From positions 1 through 8,873 of the forward strand of contig JAJYGY010000041.1 in assembly GCA_021790555.1 (NCBI GenBank): DNA of 8,873 bases, read 5' to 3'. How positions within the stretch are numbered: the first letter of the stretch is position 1; each line of letters starts with the position of its first letter. Position numbers and translations under genes: made by a program. Under the pieces are notes generated by a model. The model saw only the letters and a program-made list of their open reading frames with translations, was not told where the DNA came from and did not search any database. Origin of the DNA: a bacterium (GTDB taxonomy: Bacteria > Oederibacteriota > JAJYGY01). This document shows positions 1-6,664 of the stretch, piece by piece.

Positions 1-78
1 ACCAAAACGCGGAAAATCCTTGCCACGGCTGCCTGGACGGCCCTGTTCCTGGGGGCCTGGGCCACGAGGGGCCTGGCG
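1..78 (+). other. Signal peptide coding segment of the surface protein
   Basis: Translated from base 1, residues 1-26 show a basic N-region (K2, R4, K5), a hydrophobic core (ILATAAWTALFLGAW) and a small-residue cut site at GLA-A. The Thr/Ser/Pro linker starts immediately after. The segment matches a Sec signal peptide in the same frame as the long gene. It puts the true start codon within a few bases to the left of the window, probably directly before base 1. Confidence 0.85.
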
Positions 79-3000
79 GCATCCACTTCCACCTTCACGC
101 CGAGTTCGACGGCAACCGTTTCGCCGACGGATTCGCCCACGGCCACGGGCACCGCCACGCCGACGTCCACCCCGACGGATTCGCCCACGTCGACCGGCAC
201 GCCGACGTCCACGCCCAGTTCGACCATCACCCAGACCTACACCATCAGCCAGACCTTCAGCGCCAGCCCCACCTTCTCGGACAGCCCCACCGTGACGGCC
301 ACGCCCACCACGGCGCCCACCCAGGTGGTCAACGGCAAGTTCGAGCAGGGAAGCCTGGCCGGCTGGACGAGCGACTGCGTGGTGCCGGCCGTGCCTTCCA
401 CGGACCAGAACCACACCCTGGGCGGGAGCACTTCGGCCCTGCTGGGCACGGTTTCGGGCCAGGAACCCTTCGGGTTCAGCTGCCTGCACCAGTCCGTGAC
501 CGTGGCCCAGGGCAACGGCCGCCCCACCCTGGTGTTCTGGTACCGGGCCGGCAACAGCGGGGACAGCCAGGATTACCAGGAGATGGACATCATGGACACC
601 AGCGGAAACGTGCTGGCGACCCCCCTGGCTCCGGGGGCCTACACCCAGAGCTCCTGGCGGGAGGTGACCTTTGACCTGAGGCCCTACATCGGGCGGACCA
701 TCCGCCTGTACTTCAAGGTCTTCCAGGACGGCAACAACGATCCTTCCACCACCTTCCTGTACGTCGACGACGTGTCGGTCACGTATCCGTCCCTGGCGCC
801 CACGGACACGGTCACGCCCACGGACACCCGCACCTCCACGCGCACGCCCACGCCCACCGGCACCTCCACGGACACCGGCACGGCGACCCCCACTTCCACG
901 GCCACTTCCACCTTCAGTGTCAGTCCCACCGTCACGCCCTCGTCAACCCGGACCCCGGCGCTTTCGGCCACGGCCAGCCCCACGGCCTCGCCTTCGTCGA
1001 CCGGGACTCCGGTTTATTCGGCCACGGCCAGCCCCACGGTCAGCCCGTCCTCGACCTTGACCACGGTGGTCTCGGCCACCGCCACCTCCAGCGCCACGCC
1101 CAGTTCCACGGCCAGCTCGACCGCCACGCCCAGCCCCACGCCGCTGCCGGCGGGATGCGGGGCCCTGGGAGACGACGCGGTGGAAAGCGTGTCGTCCAAT
1201 GTCACCGGGCTCAACGCCGTTGTCGTGACCGCCGCGGAGCCGCTTTCGGTCAGCGGCATGGAGCTGTACGTGCCCTCCACCTCGGGGTCGGGGCAGATCC
1301 AGATGGCCTTGTACGCCAGCAACCCCGGAGGGACCCAGCCCACCACCCTGATCGCCGCGACGGCGGGGCAGACCGCGGTGGTGGGGTGGAACGCGCTCAG
1401 CTTTGGGGCGCCGGTGGACATTCCGGCCGGAACCTATTGGCTGGCCTTCCAGGTGCAGAGCGGAGTGGATATCAGCGACACCTACCCGGGAAGCGGCACG
1501 GTGTACTTCCACTCGTATTCGTACTCGAGCTTTCCGGCCACCTTCCCCACGGGGAACACGGCCCCGGTGGCGATTTCGATCTTCGCCAACTTCTGCCAGG
1601 GGCCTTCGGCCACGGTGACGCCCACCTCCACCCTTTCGCCCACCTTCACCGTTTCGGCCACGGCCACGGCCACGCCCACGGTGGTGCCGGTGACCACGCA
1701 GGTGCAGAACGGCTTCACCACCGGCGACTTCAGCTTCTGGACCCTGGCCGGCCAGGTGCCCCCTCCGTCGATCCAGACCGGCCCCCCGCCCATTGGAGCG
1801 GGCGGAACCTACATCGCCCAGCTGGGGTACCAGGGCTACCCGCCCCTGGCCCCCTACGGAGACAGCGCGATCTACCAGGACGTCCAGGTCTCTTCCAACC
1901 CCAACGTCGACCCGGTGCTGCAGTTCTGGTACGAGCCTTTCAGCAACGACTCCCTGCCCACGTCCTGGCAGGAGGCCGAGATTTTGGACCCCGCCAACGG
2001 CGCGGTGCTGGCCCAGGTGATGAAGATCTGCGGCAATTCGGGCGGCTGGCAGCCCGCCAGTTTCGACCTGAGCGCCTACCGCGGCCGGACCATCCGCCTG
2101 TACTTCGACGTGCACGAGGACGGGCAACACGACCCGACCTCCCTGAACCTGGCCGGCGTGACAATCAATTATGAATCCTTCACGCCCACGGCCACTTCCA
2201 CGGCCACGCCGACCTCCACGCCCACTTCCACCGCCACGCCCACGGCCAGCCCCAGCTGGACCTCCAGCCCCACGGGCACGGCAAGTTCCACGCGGACGCC
2301 GTCCTCCACGGCCTCGCCGAACTTCACGGCCACGGACACTCCCACGGCCAGCCCTTCGTCGACGGTGTCGCCCAATTTCAGCGCCACGGACACGGACACG
2401 CGCACGGCCAGCCCCACGCCGACGCCCAGCGCCACCCCGACCCTCACCGTGACCGCGGGACCGGCCACCCTGGTGGGCACGGGCACCGGCCTGACGGGGA
2501 CCTATTACGCCAACTACAGCTATCCCAACCACTACGCCTTCCCCAGCGGCCCGGCCTGCGGGAGCGAGCTGGACCCTCAGGTGAACTTCTCGTCGTTCAG
2601 CGCGCCCGGCTGCGGGTCCCTCACCACGGACTTCTTCGTGCGCTGGACGGGTTACGTGCAGGCGCAGTACGGCGAACAGTACACCATTTACACGAACACG
2701 GACGACGGGTGCAGGGTCTGGGTCTCCGACGCCTCGGGCAACCAGTACCTGGTGGTCGACCAGTTCGTCCTGCAGGGCCAGAGCGGCACGTACAACGGTT
2801 CGGGGGTGGTGCCCTTCACCTTCCAGGCCGGGCAGAAGTACGCCATCACCATGGATTACTTCCAGAATCTCGGGGGCCTCGGTGCCCAGCTGGAATGGGG
2901 CAGCGCGCACACGGCGCGGGAGCTGATCCCAACCTCGCAGCTGTACCCCGCGGCCGCCTCCGCCTCGGCCTCCAACGCGGTCCAGAATCCCGGCTTTGAG

Positions 3001-3753
3001 CAGGGCAGCATGGAGGGCTGGCAGTCCGACTGCGCCGCGGTGCCCTCCACGCCCCCCTCGCTCTCGACCGACCAGGCCCACGGCGGCGCTTATTCGGCCC
3101 TGCTGGGGACGGACTTCGGCCCCGCGGGTTACGAGCCGGCCGGGGACACCTGCCTGTACCAGGACGTGGTGGTGCCCCAGCCGGGGCCCGGAAACAGCAG
3201 GCCCCAGCTGACCTTCTGGTGGTACGGCGGCACCCAGGACAGCACGGGCTCGGACTGGCAGGAGGTCCTCATCCAGAACCCCGCCAATTCGGCCACCCTG
3301 GCCACGGTGATGAAGACCATGAAGAGCACCAACGGCTGGCAGCAGGTGACCTACGACCTGGGCGCCTACGCCGGACAGACGGTGCGGGTGTACTTCGACG
3401 TCCACCAGGACGGCGCGGGCGACCCCACCTACATGTACGTGGACGACGTCAGCGTGGGGCTTTCCACGGCGCAGTTCCAGCCTTCGGGGCAGGCCAAGGC
3501 GGTGCTGGCTCCGAATCCGGCTCTGGGCGGGGCGCCCTTGACGCTCTACTTCCCCAAGGCGCCCGCCTCGACGCAGTGGGACATCTACAACGTGGCCGGC
3601 CAGAGGGTCAGCACCCTGTCGTTCGGGTCGCAGGCGGTGCAGTCGTGCGCCACGCAGAACTTCGCGACCGGCCTGTACATCGTGCACGTGAAGGTGCGGT
3701 ACCAGGACGGGAGTTCCGAGGAACAGTGGATCAAGGCCATGGTGATCAAGTAA
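1..3753 (+). CDS. Secreted modular surface protein with jelly-roll, PA14 and type IX-like sorting domains (5' end outside window)
   Basis: The reading frame is open from base 1. It begins with a signal peptide lacking only its Met: basic TKTRK, a hydrophobic run to about residue 25, and a cut near GLA-A at 26. The true start is therefore just upstream, and GTG 292 is internal. Of 1250 visible residues, modules in order are: Thr/Ser/Pro linker 27-107; jelly-roll module A 108-265; linker 266-384; beta module bracketed by Cys386 and Cys532; short linker; jelly-roll B 567-727; linker 728-819; PA14-like domain about 821-983 (GLTGTYYAN, then NTDDGCRVWVSD and a C-terminal LEW); jelly-roll C 992-1152; and a C-terminal domain 1167-1250 (APNP, DIYNVAGQRV, GLYIVHV, IKAMVIK) resembling the type IX sorting or FlgD-Ig fold. 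No catalytic domain is visible. PA14 and jelly-roll folds often bind glycans, so an adhesin or glycan-binding role is inferred. The next gene is a PorV/PorQ-type barrel, which supports type IX-like export. Confidence 0.88.
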   Translation, partial: TKTRKILATAAWTALFLGAWATRGLAASTSTFTPSSTATVSPTDSPTATGTATPTSTPTDSPTSTGTPTSTPSSTITQTYTISQTFSASPTFSDSPTVTATPTTAPTQVVNGKFEQGSLAGWTSDCVVPAVPSTDQNHTLGGSTSALLGTVSGQEPFGFSCLHQSVTVAQGNGRPTLVFWYRAGNSGDSQDYQEMDIMDTSGNVLATPLAPGAYTQSSWREVTFDLRPYIGRTIRLYFKVFQDGNNDPSTTFLYVDDVSVTYPSLAPTDTVTPTDTRTSTRTPTPTGTSTDTGTATPTSTATSTFSVSPTVTPSSTRTPALSATASPTASPSSTGTPVYSATASPTVSPSSTLTTVVSATATSSATPSSTASSTATPSPTPLPAGCGALGDDAVESVSSNVTGLNAVVVTAAEPLSVSGMELYVPSTSGSGQIQMALYASNPGGTQPTTLIAATAGQTAVVGWNALSFGAPVDIPAGTYWLAFQVQSGVDISDTYPGSGTVYFHSYSYSSFPATFPTGNTAPVAISIFANFCQGPSATVTPTSTLSPTFTVSATATATPTVVPVTTQVQNGFTTGDFSFWTLAGQVPPPSIQTGPPPIGAGGTYIAQLGYQGYPPLAPYGDSAIYQDVQVSSNPNVDPVLQFWYEPFSNDSLPTSWQEAEILDPANGAVLAQVMKICGNSGGWQPASFDLSAYRGRTIRLYFDVHEDGQHDPTSLNLAGVTINYESFTPTATSTATPTSTPTSTATPTASPSWTSSPTGTASSTRTPSSTASPNFTATDTPTASPSSTVSPNFSATDTDTRTASPTPTPSATPTLTVTAGPATLVGTGTGLTGTYYANYSYPNHYAFPSGPACGSELDPQVNFSSFSAPGCGSLTTDFFVRWTGYVQAQYGEQYTIYTNTDDGCRVWVSDASGNQYLVVDQFVLQGQSGTYNGSGVVPFTFQAGQKYAITMDYFQNLGGLGAQLEWGSAHTARELIPTSQLYPAAASASASNAVQNPGFEQGSMEGWQSDCAAVPSTPPSLSTDQAHGGAYSALLGTDFGPAGYEPAGDTCLYQDVVVPQPGPGNSRPQLTFWWYGGTQDSTGSDWQEVLIQNPANSATLATVMKTMKSTNGWQQVTYDLGAYAGQTVRVYFDVHQDGAGDPTYMYVDDVSVGLSTAQFQPSGQAKAVLAPNPALGGAPLTLYFPKAPASTQWDIYNVAGQRVSTLSFGSQAVQSCATQNFATGLYIVHVKVRYQDGSSEEQWIKAMVIK
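922..1083 (+). repeat. Three tandem 54-bp (18-residue) repeats in the linker
   Basis: Three in-frame units occupy 922-975, 976-1029 and 1030-1083. They read SPTVTPSSTRTPALSATA, SPTASPSSTGTPVYSATA and SPTVSPSSTLTTVVSATA, with the shared skeleton SPT-x-x-PSST-x-T, four variable residues, SATA. The DNA is also similar, for example tcggccacggccagccccac at two unit junctions. This looks like recent tandem duplication inside an otherwise irregular Thr/Ser/Pro linker. Such linkers are usually extended, and may be O-glycosylated. Confidence 0.85.
2299..2412 (+). repeat. Two tandem linker repeats sharing the PSST anchor
   Basis: Two adjacent in-frame units read PSSTASPNFTATDTPTAS (54 bp, 2299-2352) and PSSTVSPNFSATDTDTRTAS (60 bp, 2353-2412). 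They lie in the linker between jelly-roll B and the PA14-like domain. The PSST anchor and near-identical period match the triplet repeat of the earlier linker, although the second half of the unit (SPNF-x-ATDT) differs. Linkers in this gene therefore seem to grow by duplicating a block of about 18 residues. Confidence 0.75.
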
Positions 3754-3763
3754 CGCCCCATTT

Positions 3764-3772
3764 GGAGAGGAG
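3764..3772 (+). promoter_or_regulatory. Ribosome binding site of the PorV/PorQ-type gene
   Basis: GGAGAGGAG lies in the 25-bp gap after the surface-protein stop, with its 3' end six bases before ATG 3779. It is a strong Shine-Dalgarno match and supports that start. No promoter is visible in the gap, so the gene is probably co-transcribed with its upstream neighbour. Confidence 0.85.
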
Positions 3773-3778
3773 CCTTTC

Positions 3779-4717
3779 ATGAAGAACGTGACGATCGTCC
3801 TGGCGCTGGCCGCTGCCTGCGGCCTGGCGGGGGCCCTGCGGGCCAGCCAGACGGATTTCGGGTCCGCCTCGGTGGCGGCGCCCTGGGCCACGGTGCCCAA
3901 CAGCCCCCGGGACACGGCCATGGGCGGCGCCCTGGTGGCCGACCCGGAGGGCCTGGAGGCCCTGGACGCGAACCCGGCGGGCCTGGCGCGGATGGAGGGG
4001 CAGCAGGCCTCCCTGGCGCACAACGCCTGGTTCCAGAACATGGCCCTGGAGACGGCCCGCTACGGGGCGGCCCTGCCCTCGGACGGGGGCCTGGGCCTGG
4101 GGCTGAACTACTTCAACTTCGGCTCGGTGGACACCTACACGGTGGATCCCAACACCGGGATGCCGGTGGCGGGCGGAACCGTCAACCCCTACGGCATCGA
4201 GGCCCAGGCGGGCTACGGGCAGCGGGTGGGGAGCCTCAGCCTGGGGGCCAGCCTGAAGTACCTCAGCCAGGACCTGGACGGGTACACGGCCTCGGCCTGG
4301 GGGGGCGACCTGGGGGCGGTTTGGGAGACCGGGTTTTCCGGGCTGAACCTGGGCCTGGCGGTGCAGAACCTGGGCTCGCAGCTGGGGGGCTACGCCCTGC
4401 CGTTGCAGGCGCAGGTGGGCGCCGCGGAGCAGGTGGCGGTGCGGGGCAGCGACCAGGCCACCCTGGCCCTGAGCGGAACCTTCCCCAGCGCCGACAGCCA
4501 GGCGGACGGGGTGGGAGTGGGCGGGGAGTACCTCTTCTCCCGGGCGCTGGCCCTGAGGCTGGGGTACAAGTATGAGGGCAACGCCCAGCAGGGGGGCAGC
4601 GCGGGCCTGAGCGCGGGCCTGGGGCTGCACTGGCGCTGGGCCGAGGTCGACTACGCGTTCCAATCGCTGGGGGACCTGGGCAATTCCAACCAGATCGGCC
4701 TGGGGGCGAAGTTCTGA
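3779..4717 (+). CDS. PorV/PorQ-family outer-membrane beta-barrel protein
   Basis: The 312-residue product starts with a signal peptide (MKNVTIVLALAAACGLAGAL, cut near residue 23). It then carries the hallmark of the PorV/PorQ and related UPF0164 barrels: RDTAMGGALVAD at about 43-54, followed by ANPAGLAR. The rest alternates short amphipathic beta strands rich in Gly and Tyr (for example LGLGLNYFNFG, LGASLKYL, ALRLGYKYEG). The protein ends in Phe, the usual C-terminal signature of barrels inserted by the BAM complex. In Bacteroidetes, PorV shuttles type IX cargo at the outer membrane. The gene lies 25 bp after one whose C-terminus resembles a type IX sorting domain, so a cargo-delivery or anchoring role is inferred. 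The family is widespread and not every member is tied to type IX secretion, so no symbol is given. Confidence 0.85.
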   Translation: MKNVTIVLALAAACGLAGALRASQTDFGSASVAAPWATVPNSPRDTAMGGALVADPEGLEALDANPAGLARMEGQQASLAHNAWFQNMALETARYGAALPSDGGLGLGLNYFNFGSVDTYTVDPNTGMPVAGGTVNPYGIEAQAGYGQRVGSLSLGASLKYLSQDLDGYTASAWGGDLGAVWETGFSGLNLGLAVQNLGSQLGGYALPLQAQVGAAEQVAVRGSDQATLALSGTFPSADSQADGVGVGGEYLFSRALALRLGYKYEGNAQQGGSAGLSAGLGLHWRWAEVDYAFQSLGDLGNSNQIGLGAKF

Positions 4718-4731
4718 GATTTTTCGCAGGG

Positions 4732-4736
4732 GGAGG
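4732..4736 (+). promoter_or_regulatory. Ribosome binding site of the small secreted protein
   Basis: GGAGG within a purine run (4729-4742) lies six bases before ATG 4743 and clearly selects that start. The gap from the previous stop is 25 bp and has no promoter-like element. Its length equals the preceding intergenic gap, which fits one operon. Confidence 0.85.
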
Positions 4737-4742
4737 AAGGAA

Positions 4743-5165
4743 ATGAGGGGAGCGCGGATTTGGATGCTTTGCCTGGTTCTGGGTCTGGGCCCGGCCCTGG
4801 CCTGCATGGCCAGGGCCCAGCAGGACCCCATGGGCCAAAAGAAAGGGAACGTGGTGAGGTCCGGCTACCTCCACGGAGCCAGGCTCTTTCACATGGCCCT
4901 GCGCCGGATCCATTTCGCCCGCAAAGGGGGAAAGCTGGACAAGAGCCAGGCCCTCGCGCTGCGGCAGCAGGTGAAGGCCCTGAAGGCCAAGTATGGGGCC
5001 TCGAAAAAGGGCGTCCCCCAGCCCCTCACCCAGGACCAGCGCCGGGAGATGTTCCACGACCTGCGCGCGCTGAGGAAGCAGTTCCGCGCCGCTCTGCGGA
5101 CCCATATGCTTGAAAAACATCCCCAACTGCGGGGGATGCCTTCCTTGCGCCGAAGGGCCCCCTGA
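4743..5165 (+). CDS. Small basic secreted protein of unknown function
   Basis: The 140-residue product is not recognised. It has a signal peptide with a hydrophobic core at about 6-20 and a likely cut after MARA (residue 25). A Cys in PALAC could instead be a lipidation site, but the lipobox is poor because Ala is at -3. The mature part is strongly basic (many Lys, Arg and His) and looks helical, with segments such as LDKSQALALRQQVKALKAKY and LTQDQRREMFHDLRALRKQF. The second recalls the LTxxQ helices of Spy/CpxP periplasmic proteins, but that likeness is weak. It is the last gene before the terminator and is probably co-transcribed with the barrel and surface protein. A periplasmic accessory to their export is possible but unproven. 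The strong Shine-Dalgarno sequence and signal peptide make a real gene likely. Confidence 0.75.
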   Translation: MRGARIWMLCLVLGLGPALACMARAQQDPMGQKKGNVVRSGYLHGARLFHMALRRIHFARKGGKLDKSQALALRQQVKALKAKYGASKKGVPQPLTQDQRREMFHDLRALRKQFRAALRTHMLEKHPQLRGMPSLRRRAP

Positions 5166-5191
5166 GCCGGGAGCCCCCCGCTGAACCTTGT

Positions 5192-5235
5192 TCACGCCGC
5201 CCGCCGGCCCCCCTGGCCGCCGGACACGGGCGTGA
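5192..5235 (+). other. Hairpin just upstream of the operon terminator
   Basis: TCACGCC (5192-5198) pairs with GGCGTGA (5229-5235). Inside, CGGCC (5205-5209) can pair with GGCCG (5215-5219) around the loop CCCCT. No T-run follows, so this is not a terminator by itself. It may protect the 3' end of the message or help the terminator directly downstream. Confidence 0.5.
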
Positions 5236-5243
5236 GGGAAATT

Positions 5244-5279
5244 CCCCGGAGCCTCGGCGGAGGCCCGGGGTTTTTGTTT
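5244..5279 (+). terminator. Rho-independent terminator of the surface-protein operon
   Basis: CCCCGG (5244-5249) pairs perfectly with CCGGGG (5265-5270). After a one-base bulge (A5250), GCCTC (5251-5255) pairs with GAGGC (5260-5264) around the loop GGCG. The T-run TTTTTGTTT starts directly at the stem base. This is a textbook intrinsic terminator, 78 bp after the last stop of the operon and just before the metK promoter. Confidence 0.93.
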
Positions 5280-5296
5280 GAAAAAGGGATGGTTTA

Positions 5297-5325
5297 TTGA
5301 CAGGCCCGTGACGCGCTGATAAAAT
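5297..5325 (+). promoter_or_regulatory. Sigma-70 promoter of the metK operon with extended -10
   Basis: A perfect -35 TTGACA (5297-5302) is followed by a 17-bp spacer and the -10 TAAAAT (5320-5325, five of six consensus bases). A TG at 5317-5318 gives the extended -10 form TGnTAAAAT. Transcription should start near 5332, leaving a leader of about 110 bases before metK. The AT-rich patch stands out in GC-rich DNA and begins about 20 bp after the preceding terminator. Confidence 0.85.
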
Positions 5326-5387
5326 CCGGCGCTTGGCTGGGCGTTTGACATCCCCTTCCGCTCCGGCGGCCGGCCGGTTTCCTCATG

Positions 5388-5413
5388 ACCCCTCCCGGGA
5401 AGGGAGGGGTTTT
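5388..5413 (+). promoter_or_regulatory. Terminator-like hairpin in the metK leader (candidate attenuator)
   Basis: ACCCCTCCC (5388-5396) pairs perfectly over 9 bp with GGGAGGGGT (5402-5410) around the loop GGGAA, and TTTT covers 5410-5413. It lies between the promoter and the metK start. An earlier leader segment, CCCTTCC (5353-5359), can pair with GGAAGGG (5398-5404), which would break the hairpin. That gives two mutually exclusive folds, as in a transcription attenuator. The T-run is short and no known SAM riboswitch core was recognised, so regulation is inferred. Confidence 0.5.
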
Positions 5414-5440
5414 CCGTGAATTCCCCTTTTGGAGGACCGC

Positions 5441-6598
5441 ATGCAGCGGCAGCAATTCTTCACGTCCGAGTCGGTGACCGAGGGACATCCGGACAAGGTC
5501 TGCGACAACGTTTCCGACGCCATCCTGGACGCCATCCTGGGGCAGGACCCCCAGGCCCGGGTGGCCTGCGAAACGTCGGTGACCACCGGCGTGGTGTTCG
5601 TGGCCGGCGAGATCACCTACCGGCCCCACGTGAAGATCAACGTGCCCGACATCGTCCGCCAGACGGTCAAGGAGATCGGCTACACCGACGCCCGCATGGG
5701 CTTCGACTACAAGACCTGCTCGGTGCTGGTGGCCCTGCAGCAGCAGTCCCCGGACATCGCCATGGGCGTGGACCGGGACGGCGCCGGCGACCAGGGCATG
5801 ATGTTCGGGTTCGCCATCAACGAGACCCCCGAGCTGATGCCGCTTCCCATCACCCTGGCCCACAAGCTCACCAAGGCCATGAGCGAGGCCCGCAGGAAGG
5901 GCCTGCTGAAGTACCTGCGCCCCGACGGCAAGAGCCAGGTGACGGTGGAATACGAGTACGGGGTGCCCCGGCGCGTGGACGCCATCGTGCTTTCCAACCA
6001 GCACGACGAGAAGGTGAAGCAGGCCACCATCCGGGCCGACCTGGTGAAGCACGTCATCAGGAAGGTCATCCCCGCCAGGCTGCTGGACAGCCGCACCAAG
6101 TATTACGTGAACCCCACCGGCCGCTTCGAGATCGGCGGGCCCCACGGCGACTCGGGCCTGACCGGGCGCAAGATCATCGTGGACACCTACGGCGGCATGG
6201 GCCGCCACGGCGGCGGGGCCTTCTCGGGCAAGGACCCCTCCAAGGTGGACCGCTCGGCGGCCTACATGGCCCGCCACATCGCCAAGAACGTGGTGGCCGC
6301 CGGCCTGGCCGACAAGTGCGAGGTGCAGCTTTCCTACGCCATCGGCGTGGCCGAGCCCACCTCGGTGCTGGTGGACACCTTCGGCACCGGGCGGGTGGAC
6401 GAGGAGATCATCTCCAGGCTGGTGCGCAAGCACTTCGCCCTGACCCCCAAGGGCATCATCGAAAGCCTCAAGCTGCGCCGGCCGGTCTACCGGGCCACGG
6501 CGGCCTTCGGCCACTTCGGCCGCAGCGGCGAGGGCTTCACCTGGGAGCGCACCGACAAGGCGGCCCTGCTCAAGCGCGAGGCGAAGCTGGGGGCCTAG
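5441..6598 (+). CDS. metK: S-adenosylmethionine synthetase
   Basis: This cytosolic enzyme joins methionine and ATP to make S-adenosylmethionine, with release of phosphate and pyrophosphate. The 385-residue product has the family's usual length and motifs: GHPDK (15-19), GAGDQG (114-119), GGPHGDSGLTGRK starting at 232, VDTYGG directly after, and GKDPSKVDRSA from 263. ATG 5441 is chosen because GGAGG (5431-5435) sits five bases before it and MQRQQFFTSESVTEGHPDK matches the usual N-terminus. A TTG at 5429 is in frame but would bury the ribosome site inside the gene. It is the first gene of the SAM-cycle operon, and ahcY follows after 120 bp. No damage or missing key residue is seen. Confidence 0.97.
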   Translation: MQRQQFFTSESVTEGHPDKVCDNVSDAILDAILGQDPQARVACETSVTTGVVFVAGEITYRPHVKINVPDIVRQTVKEIGYTDARMGFDYKTCSVLVALQQQSPDIAMGVDRDGAGDQGMMFGFAINETPELMPLPITLAHKLTKAMSEARRKGLLKYLRPDGKSQVTVEYEYGVPRRVDAIVLSNQHDEKVKQATIRADLVKHVIRKVIPARLLDSRTKYYVNPTGRFEIGGPHGDSGLTGRKIIVDTYGGMGRHGGGAFSGKDPSKVDRSAAYMARHIAKNVVAAGLADKCEVQLSYAIGVAEPTSVLVDTFGTGRVDEEIISRLVRKHFALTPKGIIESLKLRRPVYRATAAFGHFGRSGEGFTWERTDKAALLKREAKLGA

Positions 6599-6618
6599 GA
6601 ATCGACGGTTGTACCAGA

Positions 6619-6655
6619 CGCCGGGGGAGGCGAGGTCTCGCCAGGGCTCCCGGCG
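6619..6655 (+). promoter_or_regulatory. Structured element between metK and ahcY (possible SAH-sensing RNA)
   Basis: CGCCGGG (6619-6625) pairs with CCCGGCG (6649-6655). Nested inside, GGCGA (6629-6633) pairs with TCGCC (6638-6642) around the loop GGTC, leaving GGA and AGGGCT as internal-loop strands. The terminator-like hairpin at 6665-6699 follows closely. An aptamer-like fold followed by a terminator, just before ahcY, is where SAH riboswitches occur in other bacteria. The 3' side (CCAGGGCTC) faintly recalls their conserved CCAGGCUC, but I do not see the conserved GAGGAGCG strand or a clear pseudoknot partner. Identity as that riboswitch is therefore doubtful. Confidence 0.4.
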
Positions 6656-6664
6656 CTGTTTCGG

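Noticed and set aside
943..4041. A 1032-residue open frame on the minus strand opposite the surface-protein gene
   Set aside because: It has no recognisable domains, is extremely rich in Arg, Gly and Val, and is explained by GC-rich third positions and the repetitive Thr codons of the real gene on the other strand.
5118..5138. A 7-bp inverted repeat (CATCCCC / GGGGATG) near the end of the small secreted protein gene
   Set aside because: It is inside coding sequence, lacks a T-run, and is short enough to occur by chance in GC-rich DNA.
5345..5350. A second perfect TTGACA in the metK leader
   Set aside because: No -10-like sequence lies 15-19 bp downstream (the region is GC-only around 5368), so it is not a promoter on its own.
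5385..5477. A possible leader peptide ORF starting at ATG 5385 in the metK leader
   Set aside because: It has no Shine-Dalgarno sequence before it, shows no run of Met or other regulatory codons, and overlaps the start of metK in another frame.
6643..6650. CCAGGGCTC-like stretch as proof of an SAH riboswitch
   Set aside because: The match to the known conserved strand is imperfect, and the partner GAGGAGCG segment and pseudoknot are not evident. It is kept only as a candidate structured element.
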